Shown here: positions 1 to 5,894 of the stretch, in pieces
Position numbering within the stretch: position 1 is the stretch's first letter
How the letters are laid out: each line of letters starts with the position of its first letter
Assembly (NCBI GenBank): GCA_035267205.1
Contig: DATFLZ010000099.1
Location: 1 to 14,411 of the forward strand
Source: CAXMST01 sp035267205
GTDB lineage: Bacteria; Actinomycetota; Thermoleophilia; Solirubrobacterales; 70-9
DNA: 14,411 nucleotides
Direction of reading: 5' to 3'
The notes under the pieces: model-generated
Told to the model about the DNA's origin: nothing
Database searches by the model: none
Seen by the model: the letters and a program-made list of their open reading frames with translations, nothing else
Made by a program: the position numbers and the translations under genes

Positions 1-67
1 GGTGCTGCTCACGTTCTTCGGGCTGCTCGACAACCTCGACCCGGCGTTCCCGATCGTCATGCCCTGA
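1..67 (+). CDS. C-terminal end of an unidentified protein (partial)
   Basis: Only the last 21 codons are inside the window. They read VLLTFFGLLDNLDPAFPIVMP and then TGA at 65-67. The stretch is hydrophobic at first (VLLTFFGLL) and could be the end of a membrane segment or a buried helix. I do not recognise the family. The reading frame is chosen because it is open from the window edge and ends 36 nt before the stop of the convergent OpgC-like gene. The true start lies outside the window. Confidence 0.5.
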   Translation, partial: VLLTFFGLLDNLDPAFPIVMP

Positions 68-80
68 CCCGCTCGAGCCC

Positions 81-100
81 GCCGGCGCGCGAGGCCCGGC
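81..100. terminator. possible shared hairpin between convergent genes
   Basis: GCCGG at 81-85 pairs with CCGGC at 96-100 around a 10-nt loop, in the 36-nt gap between two convergent stop codons. There is no T-run. In DNA this GC-rich a 5-bp stem can arise by chance, so this rests mostly on position. Confidence 0.25.
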
Positions 101-103
101 GTC

Positions 104-1333
104 CTAGCGTGGCACCCAGCGGAACAGGAAGCGGCGGGTGACCATCAGCCACAGGGCCGCCACCGCGCCGGCCTCGATCAGGGAGTTCCCCAGCAGGCCG
201 AACCCTCCGGCCGCGAGCACCGGGATGCTGGCGAGGGCGAGGCAGACGAAGACGTGCATGATGAATACGTAGAAGGAGTTCTGGCCGAGGGGCAGGAGCA
301 GCGGGCCGGCGAGTCGCGCGGCGGGCCGCTCGTAGCGGCGCAGGATCAGATACAGACCGGCGATCAGGACCGCTGTGACGAAGACCCGCGAGAGGTCGAG
401 CGTGCCCTTGTCGAAGTTGGCGAGCTCCCACTCCTTCCAGCCCGCGTCGCCGAGCGCGACCTGCATGGCGACCAGGGCGGCCGCGAAGCCCACCGCGAGC
501 GCCACGATCGTGGCACCGGCCGACCGGCGCCAGCGTCCGAGGGCGGCGGCGATCCGCTCCCGGTGCCAGCCGATCACCGCGCCGCCCACGAACAGGAACT
601 GCCAGATCAGGAAGGGGAACACGCGCTCCGACTGGGAGGGCAGCACGTCGGGGTGAAACTCGGTGCCCACCCAGTACAGGGCTGCGCTCGCGCCGAGGAC
701 GACTGGCCAGGCGCCCCGGCTCAGGCCCCAGAGGACCGCGGGGGCGAGCGCGATGGCGGCAATGAAGAAGCCGAGGATGTTGAACTGCCAGGGGCCGGCC
801 TCGAGCGTCACCACCGCGAGCAGCAGCCTGGGGACGCTGTCGTAGGAGTAGCTGTTCACCCCCTCGGCCATCGATCGGGTGCCGGTCAGGAACTCGGTCG
901 CGAGCCCGGGCACGAAGCTGAGTAGGCCAACCAGCGCGACCACTGCCACCGAGGCGACGTAGAGCTTGCGGGAGCGGCGGAGGAGCATCATCGTCGTCTC
1001 GCGGGCACCGTGCTCGAGCCAGCGGCGCCCGAAGACGATTCCGACGACGACTCCCGAGACCGCGACCAGAACCTCGGCGGCCGAGATCACTGCGCCGGCC
1101 GCGTACTGGAGCCCAGACGTCACCAGGACGTGGTTGAAGATCAGCACCACGATCGCCAGGCCCCGGATCAAATCCAGCGACAGGTCACGGGAGCGGGGCC
1201 GGACCGGCTCCGGCGGCCGTTCGCTCAGCCATTCCTCGGGGACGTAGTCCGGGGCCGGCGGGGCGGGCGCGATGGGCGCCGGCGAGGGCCGGCGCAGGGC
1301 CTGGAGGGGGAGATCTGGCCGGCTCGCGGACAT
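104..1333 (-). CDS. OpgC-like integral membrane acyltransferase
   Basis: A 409-residue membrane protein resembling OpgC, a member of the acyltransferase-3-like superfamily; OpgC itself succinylates periplasmic glucans. Residues 1-46 are proline/arginine rich and probably cytoplasmic. The family signature follows: RDLSLDLIRG at 49-58 (D54, R57), then FNH with H68 in the first membrane helix, where family members carry the likely catalytic histidine. About ten hydrophobic segments follow. LGQNSFYVFIMH near the C-terminus matches the LGQNSLYVF-type ending of OpgC proteins. The acyl donor and acceptor cannot be told from sequence; a cell-envelope or exported glycan or lipid is the natural guess. 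ATG at 1331-1333 has no Shine-Dalgarno but a TGn-TANNNT promoter 12 nt upstream, giving a very short leader. A DtxR-like box covers that promoter. It is transcribed away from the histidine kinase gene. Confidence 0.75.
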   Translation of the reverse strand: MSASRPDLPLQALRRPSPAPIAPAPPAPDYVPEEWLSERPPEPVRPRSRDLSLDLIRGLAIVVLIFNHVLVTSGLQYAAGAVISAAEVLVAVSGVVVGIVFGRRWLEHGARETTMMLLRRSRKLYVASVAVVALVGLLSFVPGLATEFLTGTRSMAEGVNSYSYDSVPRLLLAVVTLEAGPWQFNILGFFIAAIALAPAVLWGLSRGAWPVVLGASAALYWVGTEFHPDVLPSQSERVFPFLIWQFLFVGGAVIGWHRERIAAALGRWRRSAGATIVALAVGFAAALVAMQVALGDAGWKEWELANFDKGTLDLSRVFVTAVLIAGLYLILRRYERPAARLAGPLLLPLGQNSFYVFIMHVFVCLALASIPVLAAGGFGLLGNSLIEAGAVAALWLMVTRRFLFRWVPR

Positions 1334-1338
1334 CGAAG

Positions 1339-1357
1339 TTAGGGCAGCCTAACAAAA
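1339..1357 (-). promoter_or_regulatory. DtxR/IdeR-like iron box
   Basis: On the plus strand the site reads TTAGGGCAGCCTAACAAAA. Against the DtxR/IdeR consensus TTAGGTTAGCCTAACCTAA it matches 15 of 19 positions, and the core TTAGG-4 nt-CCTAA has both half-sites intact. It starts 5 nt upstream of the start codon of the minus-strand acyltransferase and covers its predicted -10. Binding of an iron- or manganese-loaded DtxR-family repressor would block the promoter. The match was made by eye; the regulator gene is not in the window. Confidence 0.55.
1346..1351 (-). promoter_or_regulatory. extended -10 promoter of the OpgC-like gene
   Basis: On the minus strand TAGGCT (TANNNT pattern) is preceded by TGT, an extended -10 arrangement, and ends 12 nt before the ATG at 1333. 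The leader would be only about 5 nt, which fits the absence of a Shine-Dalgarno. No good -35 is seen 17 nt upstream. The motif lies inside the iron-box-like palindrome. Confidence 0.4.
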
Positions 1358-1457
1358 GCCAACTGCGCAGGTCGGGTATAGGGGTCTAGCCCTCAGGTTG
1401 CTCTCGCGGCCCGGTCCCTTTCGGGAAGTACCCCCTGACGGGTGGGCTCGGTGCGCG

Positions 1458-1494
1458 TCTCAGTTACAGACTGGGCAACGGCCCAGGTTTGAGA
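1458..1494 (+). other. two-tier hairpin in the leader of the histidine kinase gene
   Basis: TCTCA (1458-1462) pairs with TGAGA (1490-1494), enclosing a perfect 6-bp stem CTGGGC (1471-1476)/GCCCAG (1481-1486) with an AACG loop. It sits 45 nt before the GTG start at 1540 and may be in the 5' leader or a protein-binding site in the divergent promoter. I cannot match it to a known riboswitch class; the c-di-GMP class I core motifs are absent. The gap 1334-1539 holds no gene. Confidence 0.35.
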
Positions 1495-1525
1495 TTGCGA
1501 GTACGGGGTAGGACCCGTGGCGTTA

Positions 1526-1532
1526 GGGGGAG
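1526..1532 (+). promoter_or_regulatory. Shine-Dalgarno that fixes the GTG start at 1540
   Basis: GGGGGAG lies 7 nt before GTG at 1540-1542. The only in-frame ATG upstream (1489) has no such sequence and falls inside the leader hairpin, so 1540 is preferred. Confidence 0.55.
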
Positions 1533-1539
1533 TAGAGAA

Positions 1540-3138
1540 GTGACAGACCTTCCAGCCGCCGGCGAAACGCAAGAGGCGAGTCAGGCTCTTGGAGATGGCC
1601 TTAGCCTCGCGGCGTTCGCGGACTTGCTCCCCGACGCGATCGTCATCTGTGACCGCCAGGGAACCATCGTGCACGCCAACTCGGTGGCCGAGGAGCTGTT
1701 TCGCTATGGCTCCGGGGAGCTCGCCGGTCTCGCGGTCGAGGAGCTGCTCCCCGAGCAGCTCCGAGCCCTCCATCGGGAACACCGCGCCGGGTACATTGCC
1801 GCCCCGCGGACGCGGCGGATGGGCACCGGGATGCCGCTACAGGCCCGGCGCCGTGACGGCACCACGTTTCCCGCTGACATCAGCCTGACTGCTGCCGGGC
1901 CGGGCGCGAGCAGGGTCTTCACCGCGATCCGTGATGCCAGCACCCGGCTGGAGGCCGAGCGCGAGTGGCGAGTGCACGAGGCGGTCGGCGGTGAGGGGCG
2001 CATGCAGCAGTCGCTGCGCCTGGAGAGCCTCGGCCGGCTCGCGGGCGGCATGGCGCACGACTTCAACAACCTGCTCGCAGCGATCCTGATCAGCGCCGAG
2101 CTCGCGCTTGACGGGGACGAGATCGATCCCCGCCAGGCGCTCCGCGAGATCCGCGCCGCGGCCTCGCGGGCCGCTGAGTTCACCCGCCGCGCCCTGGTGC
2201 TCGGCCGTGAGGCGCCGGACAACCCTGAGCCCACCGCCGTCGGGGCGGTGGTCGAGGACCTCCGTGGCCTGCTCGATCGGACGATCGAGGCCTCGGTCGA
2301 GATCGAGGTCGAGATCGAGGACGCACCCGGGCAGGTGATGGTCGACCGGTCGCAACTCGAGCAGGTGATCCTCAACCTCGCGATCAACGCTCGCGACGCG
2401 ATGCCCGAGGGAGGCACCCTCCGGATCTGCACGAAGATCCGCGAGATGGAGAGCTCGGTCGCCGCGATCAGCCCGTCGATGACTCCGGGGCGCTACCTCC
2501 AGCTCGTTGTCGAGGACACCGGGAGCGGCATGGACCCTGATCAGATCGAGCGTGCCTTCGAGCCCTTCTACACGACCAAGAGCGAGGGCGAAGGGACCGG
2601 ACTCGGGCTCTCGCTCGCTTACGGCGTCGTGCGACGCGCGGGCGGTCACATCGGGATCTACTCCGAGCCGGGCTCCGGGACGGCGGTGAAGATCTACCTG
2701 CCGCTGCTCGAGCGCCTCGAGGATGCCGGCGAGGAACAGGAACCGGAGCCGGAGCCGATCGACGAATCCCTTCTGGGCCACGGCGAGCAGGTGATGGTGG
2801 TCGAGGATCAGCCCGGTCTCGCCGGTCTCGCCGGCCACCTCTTGAGCGCCCACGGCTATGCGGCCCGCGTCGCCGGCAGCGCCGAGGAGGCGCTGTCGAT
2901 CATCGTCCGCGAGGGCGCAGACGTCGACGCGATGCTCTGTGATCTGGTCCTGCCTCGCGCGTCCGGCGTGGTCCTCGCGGAGCGGCTTCGCGAGGCGGGA
3001 GTCGAGATCCCGATCGTGTTCATGTCCGGCTACACCGCCAAGCGCCGTGACGACCCGCCGAACATCCTGGTCAAGCCGTTCCAGCGCGACGAGCTGCTCG
3101 GCAGGGTGAAGGACGCCCTGGCATCAGCCGGCGACTGA
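1540..3138 (+). CDS. PAS-containing hybrid histidine kinase with C-terminal receiver
   Basis: A 532-residue sensor kinase. A PAS domain spans about residues 22-135. HisKA follows with GGMAHDFNNLL; H173 is the predicted phospho-acceptor. HATPase_c has the N box NLAINARDAMP (N279, N283), G1 DTGSGMD from D326, an FEPFYTTK F box and G2 GTGLGLS from G352. After an acidic EPEPEP linker comes a receiver with all key residues: E422/D423 acidic pair, D468 in MLCDLVLP, S496 and K512. No membrane segment or signal peptide is visible, so it should sense a cytoplasmic cue; no heme, flavin or metal motif is evident. Phosphate may pass from H173 to D468 and be stored, dissipated or sent on to an unlinked protein, since no DNA-binding regulator is adjacent. 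Start chosen at GTG 1540. The next gene begins 64 nt downstream behind its own promoter-like element. Confidence 0.9.
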   Translation: MTDLPAAGETQEASQALGDGLSLAAFADLLPDAIVICDRQGTIVHANSVAEELFRYGSGELAGLAVEELLPEQLRALHREHRAGYIAAPRTRRMGTGMPLQARRRDGTTFPADISLTAAGPGASRVFTAIRDASTRLEAEREWRVHEAVGGEGRMQQSLRLESLGRLAGGMAHDFNNLLAAILISAELALDGDEIDPRQALREIRAAASRAAEFTRRALVLGREAPDNPEPTAVGAVVEDLRGLLDRTIEASVEIEVEIEDAPGQVMVDRSQLEQVILNLAINARDAMPEGGTLRICTKIREMESSVAAISPSMTPGRYLQLVVEDTGSGMDPDQIERAFEPFYTTKSEGEGTGLGLSLAYGVVRRAGGHIGIYSEPGSGTAVKIYLPLLERLEDAGEEQEPEPEPIDESLLGHGEQVMVVEDQPGLAGLAGHLLSAHGYAARVAGSAEEALSIIVREGADVDAMLCDLVLPRASGVVLAERLREAGVEIPIVFMSGYTAKRRDDPPNILVKPFQRDELLGRVKDALASAGD

Positions 3139-3146
3139 CGCTCCGC

Positions 3147-3162
3147 GGGCCGGCGGCGGCCC
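3147..3162 (+). terminator. GC hairpin after the histidine kinase gene
   Basis: GGGCC (3147-3151) pairs with GGCCC (3158-3162) around a 6-nt loop, 8 nt after the kinase stop codon. It is followed by TGCTCT rather than a T-run. Plausible weak terminator or attenuator before the next promoter. Confidence 0.35.
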
Positions 3163-3167
3163 TGCTC

Positions 3168-3173
3168 TAAAGT
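3168..3173 (+). promoter_or_regulatory. -10 promoter element for the DUF2236/ABC1 operon
   Basis: TAAAGT fits TANNNT and stands out in the surrounding GC-rich DNA, 29 nt before the ATG at 3203. A GGGAGG sequence at 3185-3190 would be the ribosome binding site, though its 12-nt spacing is long. No clear -35 is present; the region where it would lie overlaps the hairpin at 3147-3162. Confidence 0.4.
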
Positions 3174-3202
3174 GTTCTGCCCGTGGGAGGGCGGTCACGA
3201 CC

Positions 3203-4018
3203 ATGCCTCCCCGATCTCTTTTCAACGATGACTCGATGCTCCGCCGGATCCAAGGCGAGCGGATGGTGATGCTCAGTGGCCCGCGCGCGCTGCTGATGCA
3301 GGCCGCACACCCGCTGGCAGTCGAGGGTCTTTTGGCGCACACCGCCGGTCTCGACGAGCCCTATGAGCGACTCGAGCGAACCGCGGAGGTGATGAGCGCG
3401 ATCGGCTTCGGCTCGCGTGAGGAGGCCGAGCGACTGACTCGCCGGGTCCGGGCGATGCACCGGACCGTGAAGGGCGAGCTGGACCGCGATGTCGGCGTCT
3501 TCCCGGCCGGCACTCCGTACGCAGCCGACGATCCCGAGTTGCTGATGTGGGTCCTGTTCAGCCTGGTCGACTCCGGGATCGTCGTCTACGAGCGCTTCGT
3601 TCGGTCGATGAGCGAGGGCGAGAAGGAGTCGTATTGGGCGGACTTCCGGGTTGTCGGCGGCCTCTTTGGTCTCGAGCCGGATGAGATGCCCGCCGACCTG
3701 GCCGAGCTCGACGCCTACCGTGAGCTGATGTACGCGAGCGGGCGGCTCCACGTGAGCGACTGGGCCCGGACCAAGGCCCGCGAGATCGTCTTCCGTCCGC
3801 CGGTGTCACTGCAGCTGCGGCCGCTGGTCGAGCTCGTCAACTACGTCACGGTCGATCTGCTGCCCGAGCCCATCCGCTCCGACTACGGATTCGCTCCGAT
3901 CCCGCCCGGCCCGATCCGAGGGCTGACCGTGACCGCCACCGCCGAGTACCTGAAGCGGGTGGTGCTGCCGCTGATGCCCGAGCGCGTCCGACGGATTCCC
4001 GTCGCGAGGGCGGCCTGA
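3203..4018 (+). CDS. DUF2236 (MpaB/Lcp-type oxygenase family) protein
   Basis: A 271-residue soluble protein of the DUF2236 family, whose studied members include the heme oxygenase Lcp, which cleaves polyisoprene, and fungal MpaB, which cleaves a farnesyl chain. Family marks: GERMVMLSGPRALLMQAAHPLAVEG at about 18-42 (R28, H36), the RRVRAMHRTVKG segment with R83 and H86, and DDPELLMWVLFSLVDS at 109-122. In the last segment many relatives, as I recall them, read WVH where this protein has WVL (L118); Lcp's axial heme histidine falls at about this spacing, so heme binding is uncertain. No signal peptide is seen, unlike secreted Lcp. It is probably co-transcribed with the ABC1 kinase gene that starts 3 nt after its stop. 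Substrate unknown; an isoprenoid or other lipid is inferred from the family and neighbour. Confidence 0.8.
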   Translation: MPPRSLFNDDSMLRRIQGERMVMLSGPRALLMQAAHPLAVEGLLAHTAGLDEPYERLERTAEVMSAIGFGSREEAERLTRRVRAMHRTVKGELDRDVGVFPAGTPYAADDPELLMWVLFSLVDSGIVVYERFVRSMSEGEKESYWADFRVVGGLFGLEPDEMPADLAELDAYRELMYASGRLHVSDWARTKAREIVFRPPVSLQLRPLVELVNYVTVDLLPEPIRSDYGFAPIPPGPIRGLTVTATAEYLKRVVLPLMPERVRRIPVARAA

Positions 4019-4021
4019 GCC

Positions 4022-5482
4022 ATGGCCCACGATGATGGGGCGGAGCCCGAGGATGATGCGCAGGGCGACCCGGCCGAGCCGCCGAGCGAGCCCGCAGCCA
4101 CCGACGGAGCCCCGCGGATCCGCACCGGTCGCATCGGGCGCACCGCCGGCGTCGGCACGCTCGTGGCCGGTCAGGGGGTGAGGTGGGCCGGGACCCGAGT
4201 TGCGAACCTGACCCGCTCGGAGGAGGCCCGGCAGCAGAAGACGGACGAGCGCGTTGCCGCGATCGCGACCCAGCTTGCGCGTCAGCTCGGTCAGATGAAG
4301 GGCGCGGCGATGAAGATCGGTCAGGTGCTCTCGACCATCGAGCTGCCGGGGCTCAGCGAGGAGGGGCAGGAGGAGTTCCGGGCCGCACTCGCCGAGCTGC
4401 GCGACAACGCGCCGAAGTTCGACTACGCCGACATCGAGACGGTGATCACGGAGGACCTCGGCGGGTCCGTCGCGGACCATTTCGCCGAGTTCGAGCGGGA
4501 GGCGTTTGCGGCGGCCTCGATCGGTCAGGTCCACCGGGCGCGAACCCACGAGGGGGATGAGGTCGCGGTGAAGGTGCAGTATCCCGGAGTGGCCGAGGCG
4601 GTCGAGATCGACCTTCGGAACCTCCACCTGATCCTCCGCCTGGTCAAACGGATGGCACCCGGCCTCGACGCCAAGGCGGTGGGCGGGGAGATCCGCGAGC
4701 GGATCACGGAGGAGCTCGACTACGAGCTCGAGGCCCAGAACCATCGGGCGATCCAGCGGGCCTACCGTGGTCACCCGTTCGTCGTGGTGCCCCGGGTCCA
4801 TACTGGGCTGAGTAGCCGCCGGGTGCTGACCACGACCTACCTCGACGGCCGGCGCTTCGAGGACGTGGCCGGGCTCGAGGAGGCCGAGCGGGACCGCTTC
4901 GGCGAGATCGTGTTCCGCTTCTTCCTCTCGACCCGCAACCGGACCGGGATGGTGCTCGGCGATCCGCACCCGGGCAACTACCTTCGGCTCACGGACGGCT
5001 CGGTGGGCTTCCTCGACTTCGGCCTGCTCCGCCGTGTGCCGCCCGAGCACCTGGAGCTCGAGCGCTCGCTCGCCCGGGCGATCGGTGAAAACAGGGCGGA
5101 GGACGTCCACGCGCTGATGTCCACGCTCGGTTACCTCCCCGAGCCCGAGGACTTCGATCCCGAGGCGCTGCTCGACCAGGTCAGGACCGGCGCCGCCTGG
5201 CTCTTCGAGCCGGGCTTCCGCCGCCTCGATCCGGCCTACGCTCACGAGCTGCTCGAGCAGGGGGGCTCCCCGCGTAGTCCTCACTACGAGGCGATGAAGC
5301 GGCAGACGATGCCACCCGCCTCGCTGCTGATGCGCCGCCAGGAGGCCCTCATCCTCGTCGTCCTCGCGCAGCTCCGCGCCGGGGCCGACTGGCAGGCGAT
5401 CGCCGCCGAATACGCGTTCGACGGCGAGCCGAGCACCGAGCTGGGCGGGCAGGAGGCCGAGTTCTGGGGTGGGAGCGGCTAG
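4022..5482 (+). CDS. ABC1/UbiB-family atypical protein kinase
   Basis: A 486-residue ABC1 (AarF/UbiB/ADCK) protein. Residues 1-60 are acidic and proline rich, probably disordered. The family hallmarks follow in order: KxGQ (K98, Q101), the alanine-rich AAASIGQVH loop that replaces the glycine-rich loop, lysine K184 in VAVKVQYP, ExD (E231, D233), the catalytic-loop equivalent GDPHPGN (D314, N319) and DFG with D332. All are intact, so ATP binding is expected. Studied members (UbiB, COQ8) support isoprenoid quinone synthesis, apparently as ATPases acting on lipids or lipid enzymes rather than as protein kinases. No transmembrane pair is obvious at the C-terminus. The ATG follows the DUF2236 stop by 3 nt, suggesting translational coupling. 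Target unknown; menaquinone or another polyprenyl lipid is a guess from family knowledge. Confidence 0.88.
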   Translation: MAHDDGAEPEDDAQGDPAEPPSEPAATDGAPRIRTGRIGRTAGVGTLVAGQGVRWAGTRVANLTRSEEARQQKTDERVAAIATQLARQLGQMKGAAMKIGQVLSTIELPGLSEEGQEEFRAALAELRDNAPKFDYADIETVITEDLGGSVADHFAEFEREAFAAASIGQVHRARTHEGDEVAVKVQYPGVAEAVEIDLRNLHLILRLVKRMAPGLDAKAVGGEIRERITEELDYELEAQNHRAIQRAYRGHPFVVVPRVHTGLSSRRVLTTTYLDGRRFEDVAGLEEAERDRFGEIVFRFFLSTRNRTGMVLGDPHPGNYLRLTDGSVGFLDFGLLRRVPPEHLELERSLARAIGENRAEDVHALMSTLGYLPEPEDFDPEALLDQVRTGAAWLFEPGFRRLDPAYAHELLEQGGSPRSPHYEAMKRQTMPPASLLMRRQEALILVVLAQLRAGADWQAIAAEYAFDGEPSTELGGQEAEFWGGSG

Positions 5483-5491
5483 CGCCGGCTC

Positions 5492-5508
5492 CCTCCACCG
5501 CATGGAGG
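5492..5508 (+). terminator. hairpin after the ABC1 gene
   Basis: CCTCCA (5492-5497) and TGGAGG (5503-5508) form a perfect 6-bp stem with a 5-nt loop, 10 nt after the stop codon. There is no T-run, as is common for proposed actinobacterial terminators. Confidence 0.45.
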
Positions 5509-5610
5509 TGTACGTGGGTCCGGCCGAGGGCGCCGACCGCGGGGCAGCAGCGGTTGCATAGAGGGGAGCCAGAGGCCGGGTTGGTGCGGATCGCCCGGGG
5601 GTCCGTCTGT

Positions 5611-5684
5611 CGCCTCCAGGTGCCGAGCGGTCAGTATCGGCCGGTATGCGGTCGTTGGGTACCGCTCGGCGTTCCTGGGAGGCG
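5611..5684. repeat. 74-nt elongated hairpin, candidate structured RNA or repeat element
   Basis: Nested inverted repeats align in register. CGCCTCC (5611-5617) pairs with GGAGGCG (5678-5684); AGG (5618-5620) with CCT (5674-5676), leaving G5677 bulged; GCCGAGCGGT (5622-5631) with ACCGCTCGGC (5661-5670) across a 1x3 internal loop. Inside, CGGCCG (5638-5643) and CGGTCG (5649-5654) form a 6-bp stem with one G-U pair and a GTATG loop, separated from the outer stem by a symmetric 6x6 internal loop. That gives about 26 paired positions in 74 nt. It is not a tRNA, since there is no T-arm motif. Function and strand unknown. Confidence 0.6.
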
Positions 5685-5783
5685 ATTCCGGTCCCGGCTC
5701 CGCGGAACCGCCCCAGATCTGGTGTCCCCGCTGCGGATAGCCCCTACCCCTCCCCTCACTGTGGAGAACCCGGCGGGCGCTCT

Positions 5784-5804
5784 GTGTCTTCGTGCCAAGA
5801 ACAC
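5784..5804. terminator. possible hairpin downstream of the cation exchanger
   Basis: GTGTCTT (5784-5790) pairs with AAG (5797-5799) and ACAC (5801-5804) with A5800 bulged, around a 6-nt loop. It lies about 90 nt past the stop of the minus-strand exchanger. No T-run follows in either direction. Confidence 0.3.
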
Positions 5805-5894
5805 AAGTCGGGCGTCGCGGGCCCGGGGTCGGCGCATGGGGCTCTTGCATTGGCGCCCGGGCAATCACGACGCTAGGCGGCGAGGGGGCCCCGG

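Larger units (their letters stand above)
5483..5894. other. 412-nt non-coding gap between convergent genes
   Basis: No convincing gene. Open frames exist on both strands (for example 5554-5898 plus, 5479-5868 minus), but their translations are arginine/proline/glycine rich without family motifs, and one overruns the exchanger's stop. The gap contains a hairpin just after the ABC1 stop (5492-5508), a 74-nt elongated hairpin (5611-5684), a perfect 10-bp palindrome CCAGATCTGG at 5713-5722, and a 7-bp stem at 5784-5804. At this gene density a gap of this size between two stop codons is unusual. It could hold a small RNA, terminators or a repeat element. Confidence 0.6.

Noticed and set aside
1374..1379. 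Plus-strand GGGTAT as a SigB-type -10 for the histidine kinase
   Set aside because: No GTTT-like -35 lies 14-16 nt upstream, and the distance to the GTG start is over 160 nt.
1404..1445. c-di-GMP or other known riboswitch upstream of the histidine kinase
   Set aside because: Small GC stems are present, but the conserved loop and receptor motifs of the c-di-GMP-I class are absent and no other class fits.
1489..1539. ATG at 1489 as the start of the histidine kinase
   Set aside because: No ribosome binding site; it would add 17 arginine-rich residues before the PAS domain, while GTG 1540 has GGGGGAG at good spacing.
3806..5503. 565-codon minus-strand open frame over the ABC1 gene
   Set aside because: Antisense shadow of a gene with all ABC1 catalytic motifs; the translation shows no recognisable domain.
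5611..5684. tRNA gene suggested by a 74-nt length and a perfect 7-bp closing stem
   Set aside because: No TTCGA-type T-loop or 5-bp T-stem precedes the 3' arm on either strand, and the inner stems form one long rod rather than a cloverleaf.
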